Assembly (NCBI GenBank): GCA_016946835.1
Contig: JACVTC010000024.1
Coordinates: 110,001-135,000, forward strand
Direction: 5' to 3'
From: Neocallimastix lanati (nom. inval.)
Lineage: Eukaryota > Neocallimastigomycota > Neocallimastigomycetes > Neocallimastigales > Neocallimastigaceae
Length of the DNA stretch: 25,000 nucleotides
In this document: one piece after another, positions 1 to 8,328 of the stretch
How the letters are laid out: every line of letters begins with the position of its first letter
Numbering within the stretch: position 1 is the stretch's first letter
The notes under the pieces: generated by a model
The model's input: the letters and a program-made list of their open reading frames with translations, nothing else
Told to the model about the DNA's origin: nothing
Database searches by the model: none
Made by a program: the position numbers and the translations under genes

Positions 1-105
1 ACATAAATTTATTGATTAACAAATTAGATTTTATATTAATAATAAAAATTTTATTAAAACCTAAAAATTCTTATTGTTTTTAATGATTTTGTTTATTTTT
101 ATTAT

Positions 106-366
106 GGGAGAGTTGCATTTCCCCAAGCTGTGTTTCTCCAAGTCGCATTTCGCTAAGTGGAGTATTGATATAAATAAATGAATGAATAAATAAATATTAA
201 TTCAAAATAATTTTTTTTAAACTTGTCTTTTTTCAATATTTAATTTTATTTATTGATTTATTTATTGATTTAATAATTTTTAATTTGGCGAAATGCTAAT
301 TTTTTAATACACCACATGCTTTAAAAAAAATCGGTGGAACGCAACCTGGCGAAATGCCCCACTCCC
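106..366. mobile_element. Short non-autonomous DNA transposon (MITE), MULE-like
   Basis: The two ends are imperfect inverted repeats. The left end starts gggagagttgcatttcccca and the reverse complement of the right end starts gggagtggggcatttcgcca. About 26 of the first 36 positions match without gaps. Both sides carry degenerate subterminal copies of a gcatttcgccaag-type unit (around 113, 145, 285 and 347 in either orientation). The element is flanked by a perfect 9-bp direct repeat, ttttattat, at 97-105 and 367-375. Nine-base target duplications and G-rich outer ends are typical of Mutator-like elements. No coding capacity is seen inside. The caveat is that the flanks are low complexity, so the target duplication could be chance; the inverted ends are the stronger evidence. 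Confidence 0.6.
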
Positions 367-401
367 TTTTATTATTTATTTATTTTTTTGTTTTGTTTAT
401 T

Positions 402-520
402 TTTTTTGTTTTTTTTGAAATTCAACTTTTAAGTAATACGCCACAATGAATATTTAAAATTTGGGTATAATATATTTCATAATATGGCGTATTACAATAA
501 GTGGCGTTATCACTTAATAA
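402..520. repeat. Dispersed repeat copy 1 with internal inverted repeat
   Basis: This block resembles 645-765 in the same orientation: both have a T run, gaaattcaactt/gaaatttaactt, a gcgccacaat-like motif and then a yATATTACAAT motif. Copy 1 carries a perfect 11-bp inverted repeat, gtaatacgcca at 433-443 and tggcgtattac at 485-495. There is also an outer imperfect pair, aagtaatacgccac and gtggcgttatcactt. It may be a tiny foldback element. No gene is seen. Confidence 0.5.
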
Positions 521-644
521 TTATAAGTAAATATATAATTAATTAGTAAGTAAATAAATAAATATTTTATTATTTAATATTTATTTTTTTTAATATTTAA
601 TTTTTATCAATATTTTTATTATATTCAGTATTTTTATTTATTTA

Positions 645-765
645 TTTTATTTTTTTTTTGAAATTTAACTTTCAAGCAATGCGCCACAATAAATAATGAA
701 AATTTAAAATGGGGTATGATACAACATTTCCTAATGTGACATATTACAATTAGTGAAGTTATTTT
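645..765. repeat. Dispersed repeat copy 2 (diverged)
   Basis: Same-orientation diverged copy of 402-520, about 243 bp further on. The shared order is a T run, gaaatttaactttcaa, gcgccacaat, aaaatttaaaat, gggtat and a tattacaat motif. Point differences have weakened the internal inverted repeat of copy 1. Confidence 0.5.
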
Positions 766-771
766 TTTTTT

Positions 772-1012
772 TAACGACCGTAGCAGGATTTCTCCCCAGC
801 TGTACATCCTTATACACACAATGGTTTATTACTAGAGCCCTTATCTAACTTCCTACTTAGTAGGTGGTCCTGTCCCTGCTGGACTGCCTTACAGTTTCTA
901 TGCATTGGCGCTCCTTACCCAAGTATAATTACTGCTTGTCATTGTATGATAATCTTACAAGTGGGTCTCGCAGCCACAATATACGTGATCACGTGATAAC
1001 ATCTCCATAACA
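772..1012 (-). mobile_element. Retroposon-like block (SINE or LINE 3' end)
   Basis: This GC-richer island of about 240 bp stands in almost pure AT. Read on the minus strand it ends ggggagaaatcctgctacgg followed by a tcgtt and a long A run (the T run at 760-771 on plus). That is the shape of a poly(A)-tailed retroposed sequence. It holds small palindromes, acgtgatcacgt at 983-994 and cctacttagtagg near 854. I see no convincing Pol III A/B boxes, no tRNA fold and no long open frame. Which retroposon class it belongs to is not known to me. The short minus-strand open frame across it is not supported as a gene. Confidence 0.4.
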
Positions 1013-1561
1013 TACCTATAATTATTTAATTATGACTTTAATATTATTAACCTAATCATAATATTATTATTTAAATAAAATATATAAAGGAAATAAAATG
1101 TAACTTTAATAAATAAAACACATACTTTTATAATTATAAAAAAATATAAATAAAATTAAATATTAAATATTATACATAAAATGTCATAATAAAAATATTT
1201 CTAATTTTCTTAATATTTTTTGGTGTTTAAATAGATTAATAGTTTCAGCCGACAACTAAGCTCAACTATAAGTTAAGATATAATTTATATAATTTATATA
1301 AATATAAATATATTCATCTTATATATTAATTGAACTAACACTTTCTTATTTTTAATATTTAACATTATTTTTTTTTTTTATTTTTTATTTATATCAATAA
1401 AAATATCTCACTTCGAATTAGCAAAGAAGTAATATAATTAATTATAATCTTTATAATTAATTTTATCTTTTTCATAATAACCGAATCAAAATATATTATC
1501 AGAAATATTTTAAAATAAATTCATGAGGGATTAATACAATTTAATAATATCATAATTCATA
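1013..1561. other. AT-rich intergenic DNA, no gene seen
   Basis: Almost pure A and T with short runs. No open frame with natural amino-acid composition, no RNA gene and no clear repeat was seen. Confidence 0.6.
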
Positions 1562-1824
1562 GTAAAAAAAAAAAAAATAAAAAAAAAATAAAAATAAAAA
1601 TAAAAATAAAAATAAAAATAAAAATAAAAATAAAAATAAAAATAAAAATAAAAATAAAAATAAAAATAAAAATAAAAATAAAAATAAAAATAAAAATAAA
1701 AATAAAAATAAAAATAAAAATAAAAATAAAAATAAAAATAAAAATAAAAATAAAAATAAAAATAAAAATAAAAATAAAAATAAAAATAAAAATAAAAATA
1801 AAAATAAAAATAAAAATAAAAATA
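1562..1824. repeat. Hexanucleotide microsatellite (AAAAAT)n
   Basis: About 40 nearly perfect copies of aaaaat run to 1824, led in by a less regular A-rich part. On the minus strand the period of six bases gives a stop-free alternating Tyr-Phe frame. That frame is an artefact of the repeat, not a protein. The array lies directly upstream of the integrase relic. Confidence 0.95.
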
Positions 1825-1844
1825 TAATTTTATATTAATATTCA

Positions 1845-2510
1845 AAGTGCCCTATTTGTAGTTATTCAAAACGTAAAAATAAACCTTTCAAATCGTCATA
1901 TAGCGGAGCAAAAAAATATATTTCAACTCATGAACATGGACCTTATAGGTCCAATCCAAAATTCTCTCTACGACAACAAATATATTTTAACCATTTCGGA
2001 TAACAATTCAAGATTTGGATGGACTATTTATGAAGAGTAAATCCGAAACTTTTTATCACTACCATAATTGGTTTAATAAAAGAATTCAATATATTTGTAC
2101 AGATAATATCACCGAATTTATCAACAAAAAATTTTAAACAATTCTGTATTAACTTTAGAATACAACATCAATTCACTGTTTCCTACCATCCACAACAAAA
2201 TGGTAGGATTGAACGATTCAACGGTACTATAAAATCAATTCTGCAAAATCATTGTTAAATGATGCAAAATTGATTTTACCATTTTGGGAAGACGCCGTAG
2301 CCACTTCCAAACTACATTCATAACCGAATCCCTCATAAAGGTATAAACAATAAAATTCCATATGAACTTCTGACTAATAACAAAGTTGATAACTCAAACA
2401 TACGTGTCTTTGGATGTAAAGTTTTTTATTACATTCCAAAGCCATTCCGTACCAAATTTTAAAATAATTCATCTCCTGGTATATCCAAAGAATATACTAG
2501 GGGATGAATA
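1845..2510 (+). pseudogene. Decayed Ty1/copia retrotransposon integrase
   Basis: Translating plus in shifting frames recovers the Pseudoviridae integrase order. The CPIC half of the zinc-binding HHCC motif is at 1848-1859. DLIGPI, with the first catalytic Asp, is at 1939-1956, followed by SRFGW and KSE. TDNITEF, with the second catalytic Asp, is at 2099-2119, and PQQNGRIERF, with the catalytic Glu codon at 2211, follows. The second Asp to Glu spacing is close to the DD35E spacing. Downstream are FWEDAVAT, NRIPHKGINNK and RVFGCKVFYYIP, as in the C-terminal part of copia integrases. At least four frame changes and several stops show it is dead; one shift fits the A7 run near 1909. No gag, protease, reverse transcriptase or LTR is recognisable nearby, so this is an integrase-only fragment between microsatellites. 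Confidence 0.85.
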
Positions 2511-2559
2511 AAAAATAAAGTTAAAGTTCACAATAATTGCTGCTATAGAAAAGAAGAAA

Positions 2560-2968
2560 AATAAAATAAATAAACTAAACTAAAATAAAATAAAATAAAT
2601 AGTAGAATATTAAATATAAGTACAGATTGAATAAAATAAACTAAAATAAAATAAAATAAAATAAATATTGAATATGAATATAAAGTACAGATTGAATAAA
2701 ATAAAATAAAATAAAATAAAATAAAATAAAATAAAATAAAATAAAATAAAATAAAATAAAATAAATAGTAGAATATTAAATATAAGTACAGATTGAATAA
2801 AATAAACTAAAATAAAATAAAATAAAATAAATATTGAATATGAATATAAAGTACAGATTGAATAAAATAAAATAAAATAAAATAAAATAAAATAAAATAA
2901 AATAAAATAAAATAAAATAAAATAAAATAAAATAAAATAAAATAAAATAAAATAAAATAAAATAAAAA
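2560..2968. repeat. (AAAAT)n array with a duplicated 166-bp higher-order unit
   Basis: Pentanucleotide aaaat arrays are interrupted by two unique spacers, agtagaatattaaatataag and tattgaatatgaatataaag, each followed by tacagattg-type sequence. Both spacers recur exactly 166 bp later (2601 to 2767 and 2665 to 2831). A composite 166-bp unit has therefore been tandemly duplicated inside the microsatellite. The array ends in pure pentamers at about 2965. Confidence 0.9.
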
Positions 2969-3510
2969 AAAAAAATTAAATTAACTTTAAAATGAATTTT
3001 ATTTGGAAGTTCATTGATTAAATTTATTATTATTTATTTACACTAATTAACTTTAGGATATAAATCAATAATTGAATTTTATATTGACATAAAAAAATTT
3101 AAATATTATATAGGATGATAGATGTTATCAATTTAATATTGATTGAATGAATATACTTTAAATATCGAATTTGATATTCAAATGAAAATAATAAATATGT
3201 CAAAAAAATAAATAGATAAATAAATAAATAAAAATAAAATAATAATAATAATAAAAATATAAATAAAATTAAAAATGAAATAATTTAAAATATTAAATTA
3301 TGCCTAAAAGAGATAAAAATTTTTAAAATATTTTTTTTTTTTTTTTAGTTTAGAGTTGCATTAACATTTGTTATAAATAAATATTAATATTTTTAACACT
3401 AAATAAAATTTCATAGATGCCTTAAAGTTGCTAAACAAAATATAAATGTAATATTAAAAAAAAAGTGGTAATTCAAAATAATTATTATTTATTTTACATT
3501 TATAACTGTT
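2969..3510. other. AT-rich intergenic DNA, no gene seen
   Basis: Almost pure A and T with short (aat)n and taaa repeats near 3210-3260. I see no coding or RNA signal. Confidence 0.6.
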
Positions 3511-3542
3511 ATATCAAAAACCTTATATAAGGTTTTTGATAT
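3511..3542. repeat. Perfect 32-bp palindrome
   Basis: The left half, atatcaaaaaccttat, is followed directly by its exact reverse complement, ataaggtttttgatat, with no spacer. The complementarity does not continue beyond these 32 bases. It could form a cruciform or a 15-16 bp RNA hairpin. It is more GC-bearing than its surroundings. Confidence 0.9.
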
Positions 3543-3639
3543 TTATTGTTAAAAAATATTTATTTTCTGTTTTTCAAGTAATTAAGTATATTATATTTAT
3601 GTATATCTCAATAATCACTTTCTTATTAAAGTAGTTTAT

Positions 3640-4140
3640 GAAACTATATTTAAATTTACAACACTTCCTTGAAAGTTTGAACTTATATTTTTATAATGTT
3701 TATAAAATAAGATCAAAGGAAATTTATGATGTACTTCATAAAATATATGATTCAAAAATTTATTATTTTTGTTCATCATTATAATTTTGGTGTTGAGCAA
3801 AAAATACATTTTATTGAATATTTAATACAAATGGAAATTGAGAATAAAAATTCCAATTTTTTTTTATGATCATATCTATACTTAACATGTATATCTGCTC
3901 CGAAATCTAATAAAGTTGAAAAAAAAATTTATTGTGGTTTCATATATATTATTTCTAGTAAATCCAGATCCAATACATATTTTATAGAACAAAATTAAAG
4001 GATTTTTTTTTTTTTCATATTTATTATTATTAATATCAGGTATTTTTTTTTTTTTAATATCAAATTCATTTAATATATATATATATAAATTCATCATGAT
4101 TATATTTAATATCAATATCTATATATTTCAAACAAAAATA
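3640..4140 (-). pseudogene. Ankyrin-repeat-like relic
   Basis: On the minus strand one frame gives STLLDFGADIHVK, close to the ankyrin hallmark LL..GADIN. Two copies of a 'PLILFYK' block lie near it, KNPLILFYKICIG before it and KFPLILFYKHYKN after it, in the place of the 'TPL..A' helix of ankyrin repeats. The pieces lie in different frames, separated by A runs that would code Lys tracts, so the sequence is broken. Arrays of ankyrin repeats are common in gut fungi and many other eukaryotes. No start, complete repeat or partner domain is seen. The match is short and by eye only; chance in AT-rich DNA remains possible. Confidence 0.35.
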
Positions 4141-4197
4141 AATAATAGTCTAGTTCTGTTCATAGAATCAATAGAGAGTAATTTTTTTTTTCATGAG

Positions 4198-4200
<3 letters not shown>

Positions 4201-4231
<31 letters not shown>
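4201..4231. repeat. T31 homopolymer
   Basis: Thirty-one T in a row. About 130 bp of AT-rich DNA after it holds nothing recognisable. Confidence 0.95.
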
Positions 4232-4232
<1 letters not shown>

Positions 4233-4362
4233 ATAGGGAAGAGAATACACTTCCATAAATTTATTAATCTTATTATAAAAAATACATGTAGGTGAAAAGT
4301 ACATTATAAATTAAAAATAAAAATAAAAGTTAGAAAATAAAAGATAGAAAAGCTCAAAAATA

Positions 4363-4945
4363 TTATTTATTTCGGCTGGTTGTACTATGCGGGAATTTTC
4401 CCTTCCTAACAAATAAAAAAGTAATAAAACCAAGAAGTAACATCTTTAAAATAGATAGTGCGGTGTCCACTAAACTCTCCCAGGATTTATGATTTTTTGA
4501 ACTACTAAGGTGAGATTCCCCCTTCGTAGAAATAGATGATGATCTTGTATTATCATTATGCTTTATCAGTACGACGTCGACGCTCTTGATTAAGTTTAGT
4601 ATTTTGGAATACCTATCAAATAATAGCTCAAACCAACTACTTATGATAGGTATTGCGCTAGTTAAGAATTCCGCCAAGCCCACAATTTTTTGGAACAGAT
4701 GACTCAGATAAACCTTTGAAAAGTAGTTCATCTAATTGTCTCTATTGCCCACTATCGAAATGTAGCTCATTTAAAGCTAAAGTTCCACCAAGAAGGAACA
4801 TGTATATATAATGATTGATATAATCATCAAAATCAGAAATAGAGTCATAGGAAGAGGGATGATTTAATACTTTTATCTTCCTAGCGAACAAAGCATAGAG
4901 ATCATCGATGAAATTTAAAGAATTCCATCTAAAAGAGGTCTGGAC
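4363..4945 (-). pseudogene. Unidentified minus-strand coding fragment, frameshifted
   Basis: A GC-richer block. The downstream part (4731 to 4363) is open for 122 codons. It has a Ser/Lys/His-rich middle followed by a hydrophobic stretch, ALSILKMLLLGFITFLFV, ending in basic residues, which looks like a membrane anchor. The upstream part (about 4945 to 4743) is open in another frame with natural composition (e.g. FIDDLYALFARK and FDDYINHYIYMFLLGG). It ends in a stop near 4741, just before the second frame starts. The two pieces may be one gene broken by a shift, or two exons. I do not recognise the family. The upstream end abuts the left end of inverted-repeat arm A (ggtctggac, 4937-4945). Plus-strand frames here are also partly open, so the strand is not certain. 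Confidence 0.3.
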
Positions 4946-5831
4946 TTTTAATTACTAATAAGGATATATTAAAAGGTCCACATCAAAAACGGAGAATTAT
5001 CATTTTAGCATATTATATTATAATTGAATATATTTATTTTATATAATTAAATATATTTATTTTATTTTAAAAATTTTAAATCATATATATATAATACTTT
5101 ATCCTTTAATTTTTGTAATATTCCATTCATTGTGCATCTTTTAATTATGTCTTAAAAAAAAAATAGTCATAAATGTATAATAAATTATCTTTAATTTGTG
5201 TAAGATTATTTCTAATTAGTATTCTTTAATTTCATGTCAAAATATAATAAATTTTAATAAGTCTTTTTAAAAAATTAAATTATTAATTCATATTCTTATA
5301 TTAATACATATATATATATATATATATAAATTTAATAAATTTAAAATATAACATAAAAAAAGAACATATATGTACATCTTATTCATATATATATTTATTA
5401 TAAAGAAATAAAATTATTTATATATTTAAATAATTATGAAGTTATTCTAAATAAAACAATAATAATAAACCTAAAATTATAATCAAAAAAATGATAAAGT
5501 ATTATTATTATTTGCTTTTTATATTTACTTTTATATTCAACAGTTTCAATGGTTATATTAATATAAATTCCTTTAAAAATAGCTATTATAATTTTTTTAA
5601 AAAAGGAAAAAAATATTAATAAAAAAAAAATATTAATATTTATTTTAAAATCCTTTTATTCTTTTAATATATATATATTAATATTTATTTTAATTGAATA
5701 GGTTTACATATTAATCATAATCCACTCTTTTATTAAAAAAATAAAATAAAAGAAAATAAAAATAAAGCTTTAATAAAAATAAAATTATATATTTTTATAT
5801 ATAATTTTATTAAAACTTATACTTATCTTCC
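4937..5831 (+). repeat. Inverted-repeat arm A (about 0.9 kb)
   Basis: Matches the reverse complement of 14659-15772 along nearly its whole length (by eye roughly three-quarters or more of positions). Shared anchors in order are: ggtctggactttt / aaaagtcca at the outer end; acggagaattatcatttta; the block around agtcataaatgtataataaa; acatcttattcatatatat; aaaaaaatgataaagt; aatagctattata; attgaataggttta; attaatcataatccactctt; aaataaagctttaataaaaa; and an end near ttatcttcc (5823-5831). Arm A lacks about 250 bp present in arm B. It is not coding. The outer 200 bp also match copy C at 16895-17074. Confidence 0.85.
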
Positions 5832-5978
5832 AAGGCTTATGTAAGGGGGGATCGGTAATTATTATATTTCTAAAGAACTTAACATTTCCTCTGTCTCTTC
5901 AAAATGTACGATTGCTCAGGTAAAATATTTTAAAAAATGGAAAAACTTCAATTATAATTATCTCTGTTTTACTTAAAG

Positions 5979-6302
5979 AGATATCACTTTGAAGATGTCA
6001 TACATGTGATAAAGAAAGTAAAATTTTAGCAGACAAATTGGATAAATTTCTATCAAACGAAAACATATGAAAACTTTTACTGGGAGAGAGATATAACAGG
6101 AAAATCGATCAAGACAAAGCTTATAAGAAAAAAAGAATTTTAGAAAACTAGAGACTACACAAAGCTCAACTTTAAATATCCTGAATATGGCATTAGTTTC
6201 TGATGGGTTCCTCCTGCCAGATATGGATATAAATTCAATACTCTTGTTGCCACCAATCTGATTGAAGATGACTGTCCATGACGCTGTCACTATTATTATA
6301 TA
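5979..6302 (+). pseudogene. Unidentified broken coding segment
   Basis: GC-richer island just inside arm A. The plus frame from 5979 reads with natural composition, e.g. RYHFEDVIHVIKKVKF, NFKYPEYGISF and FNTLVATNLIEDDCP, but is broken by two TAG and two TGA codons in about 105 codons. The minus strand is stop-free over 5973-6290, yet its product is rich in Phe, Cys and Ser as expected from antisense of a Lys-rich gene. I therefore favour plus. I do not recognise the family. Similar islands with in-frame stops lie at 18.66-20.9 kb and 24.67-24.94 kb and may be remains of the same kind of element. Confidence 0.35.
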
Positions 6303-6503
6303 AATATTATTAGCACGCTGAGAACTACGCTAATACTTTTTTATATTCTTCAAATATATTTTTATTTCATAAATTATTTTTCGAAATTCTTATTGTCTAT
6401 TTAATCATTTTATTATATATAAAGAAAAAAATTAACCTATTCATATTTATTTCTAGATTTATTTATTTATGAATTTGATACATTTTGCAATAGTGCAATT
6501 CAC

Positions 6504-6705
6504 AATGTGGCATATATATATTTTAATATAAATCCATACATTTTTAAGATATTCTATACAATCATAAATAAATAATCCTTCGGATTGATACATTGATGCT
6601 TTGGAAAATTAAAATTAAATTATAATTATTATGAGGATTCTGCATTTCTTAATGTGGCTTATATATATTTTTAAATAAAACTATACATTTTTAAGATATT
6701 CTAAT
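6504..6705. repeat. Two direct copies of a 60-bp block, 147 bp apart
   Basis: aatgtggcatatatatattt at 6504 and aatgtggcttatatatattt at 6651 are each followed by a matching tail containing catttttaagatattcta. The AATGTGGC(A/T)TAT start resembles motifs near 483, 734 and 18169, so it may be one end of a dispersed family. Confidence 0.7.
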
Positions 6706-6897
6706 TATTATATTAAAAAGAAATAATAATATATTTTTCAATTAAATATTATTAAATAACTATTTCTAAAGAAATAATAGTATATTCTATTCAAAAAGAA
6801 TTATAAAAAATTATTTTTACAATCGAATATTATTATATTATATATATATATAAAAAAAGAATATTTAGTATTTATTTAATTGTTATTTATTTAATTA

Positions 6898-7025
6898 TTA
6901 AAAAAATAAGCAACATACGAAAGTATGCCAGATGGCGAAATGCACTAATTCATTATTATTAATATAATCAGGATTAGAATAATTTAAATTTTTATTTAAA
7001 ATACTTTTATTCAAATGATCTGATT

Positions 7026-7084
<59 letters not shown>

Positions 7085-7264
7085 ATTGCCATAATAAATG
7101 TTCTCTTTATTTTCATTAAAATATTTGATATTATAATTATTAATATAACTATTATCATTAATTTTATTATTATTATTATTAAAGTCCACAGAAAGATTAT
7201 TATTATCTACATTATATGGTAAAAAGTAATAAACCTCACGAAAGAGTAGTAGTAATATTTGCAT
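6898..7264 (-). other. Possible Asn-rich coding remnant split by poly(A/T)
   Basis: Two minus frames meet at a T51 run (7027-7077). The upstream frame (7264 to about 7080) starts MQILLLLFREVYYF and continues Asn-rich (VDFNNNNNKIND). The downstream frame, after what would be a poly-Lys tract, reads KSILNKNLNYSNPDYINNNE and ends HTFVCCLFF. Asn-rich stretches are common in proteins of AT-rich genomes, but AAT codons also arise by chance here. No domain is recognised and the homopolymer breaks the frame. The tail overlaps a gcatttcgccat motif like the ends of the 106-366 element. It could be simply non-coding. Confidence 0.2.
7027..7077. repeat. T51 homopolymer
   Basis: Fifty-one T in a row, the longest homopolymer of the window. 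Runs of this length are error-prone to sequence, so its exact length is uncertain. Confidence 0.95.
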
Positions 7265-7450
7265 TTTAATTTAGTTATTCAAGATTTTAAAATTTTTATT
7301 AATGATAAAAAATTATAAATGATGAAGAACTGACAACTATAAAATAATAATTCCATAATTACAAAATTTTAATTATTGAAATAGTTTTACCTTAAGAGAG
7401 GAAAGGAAAATTGTAAAAAAATATATATATATATAAATAATAAGAAATTA

Positions 7451-7489
<39 letters not shown>

Positions 7490-8328
7490 TAATAAATAAA
7501 CTTTTTTATTAATTATTATAAATTTATACAAAAGTAAAGTAAGATCTTGATAATAAAAAAACTTATATATTTATACATATAAATAAATTTAAAATTAAAA
7601 ATTTATCTTTATTTATTTATATTATACATAAAAATATGTGAAGACAAATTTAGGGGGAATGTTATAATAGAAAATACATGTAAAATATATATTTCTCTAC
7701 TTCTACTAATAATGTTAGAATTATAATTACGTAGAAATACTTTCTTTGAATTAATTACAAATTATGATTTCTTAGTAACGTTTTATTTTATCATAATACA
7801 TAAATAAAGATATATTATAAACCAAATTTTAATATATAATTTTTACTATTAGTAAGTTTTTTATTTTTAGAAGAACATAAATTTATTTTTAATTATTTTT
7901 ATGTAATTAATTTATATTTATTATCTTTAAAGATTTATTTCTATATGTTTCACTTTATATTTATTATTTTATTTTAAATAAAACTATATATATATTTTAT
8001 TTTTATTTTATTTTATTTTTATTTTATTATTTTATTTTATTTTATTTTATTTTTTTATATTATTTTTAATTTTTATTTGTTACAATTATTTTTTATTTAT
8101 TTATTTATTTTTTAATCTTAACATTTTAATTTTTTTTTATTCATTTCTATTTATTCATCTATTTATCTATTTATCTATTTATCTATTTATCTATTTATCT
8201 ATTTATTATTAAAATTATTATTATTTTAATTTTTTTTTTATTTCTATTTTTTTTTTTTATTTTTTATTTTTTATTTTTATTTTTATTTTTTTTTTATTTT
8301 TTTTTATACATTTTTATATTTAGATAAT
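7265..8328. other. AT-rich DNA downstream of the ABCA gene, with simple repeats
   Basis: No gene seen. It contains (at)n and (aat)n runs at 7420-7490 and a T-rich zone from 7980 onward. An atttatct repeat of period 8 lies at about 8155-8205 (six or so copies). The last part next to the ABCA stop is T-rich on plus, that is A-rich on the transcript strand, and would hold the 3' UTR and poly(A) site. No single polyadenylation signal can be picked out because AATAAA-like words are everywhere. Confidence 0.7.

Noticed and set aside
772-1012. tRNA or other structured RNA gene
   Set aside because: No cloverleaf, anticodon arm or Pol III boxes could be fitted on either strand.
1531-1845. 104-codon minus open frame of alternating Tyr-Phe
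   Set aside because: Produced by the period-6 (AAAAAT)n array; no non-repeat coding sequence.
5973-6290. 105-codon minus open frame
   Set aside because: Second half is Phe/Cys/Ser-rich like an antisense shadow, and a plus frame has more natural composition; kept only as a doubt on strand.
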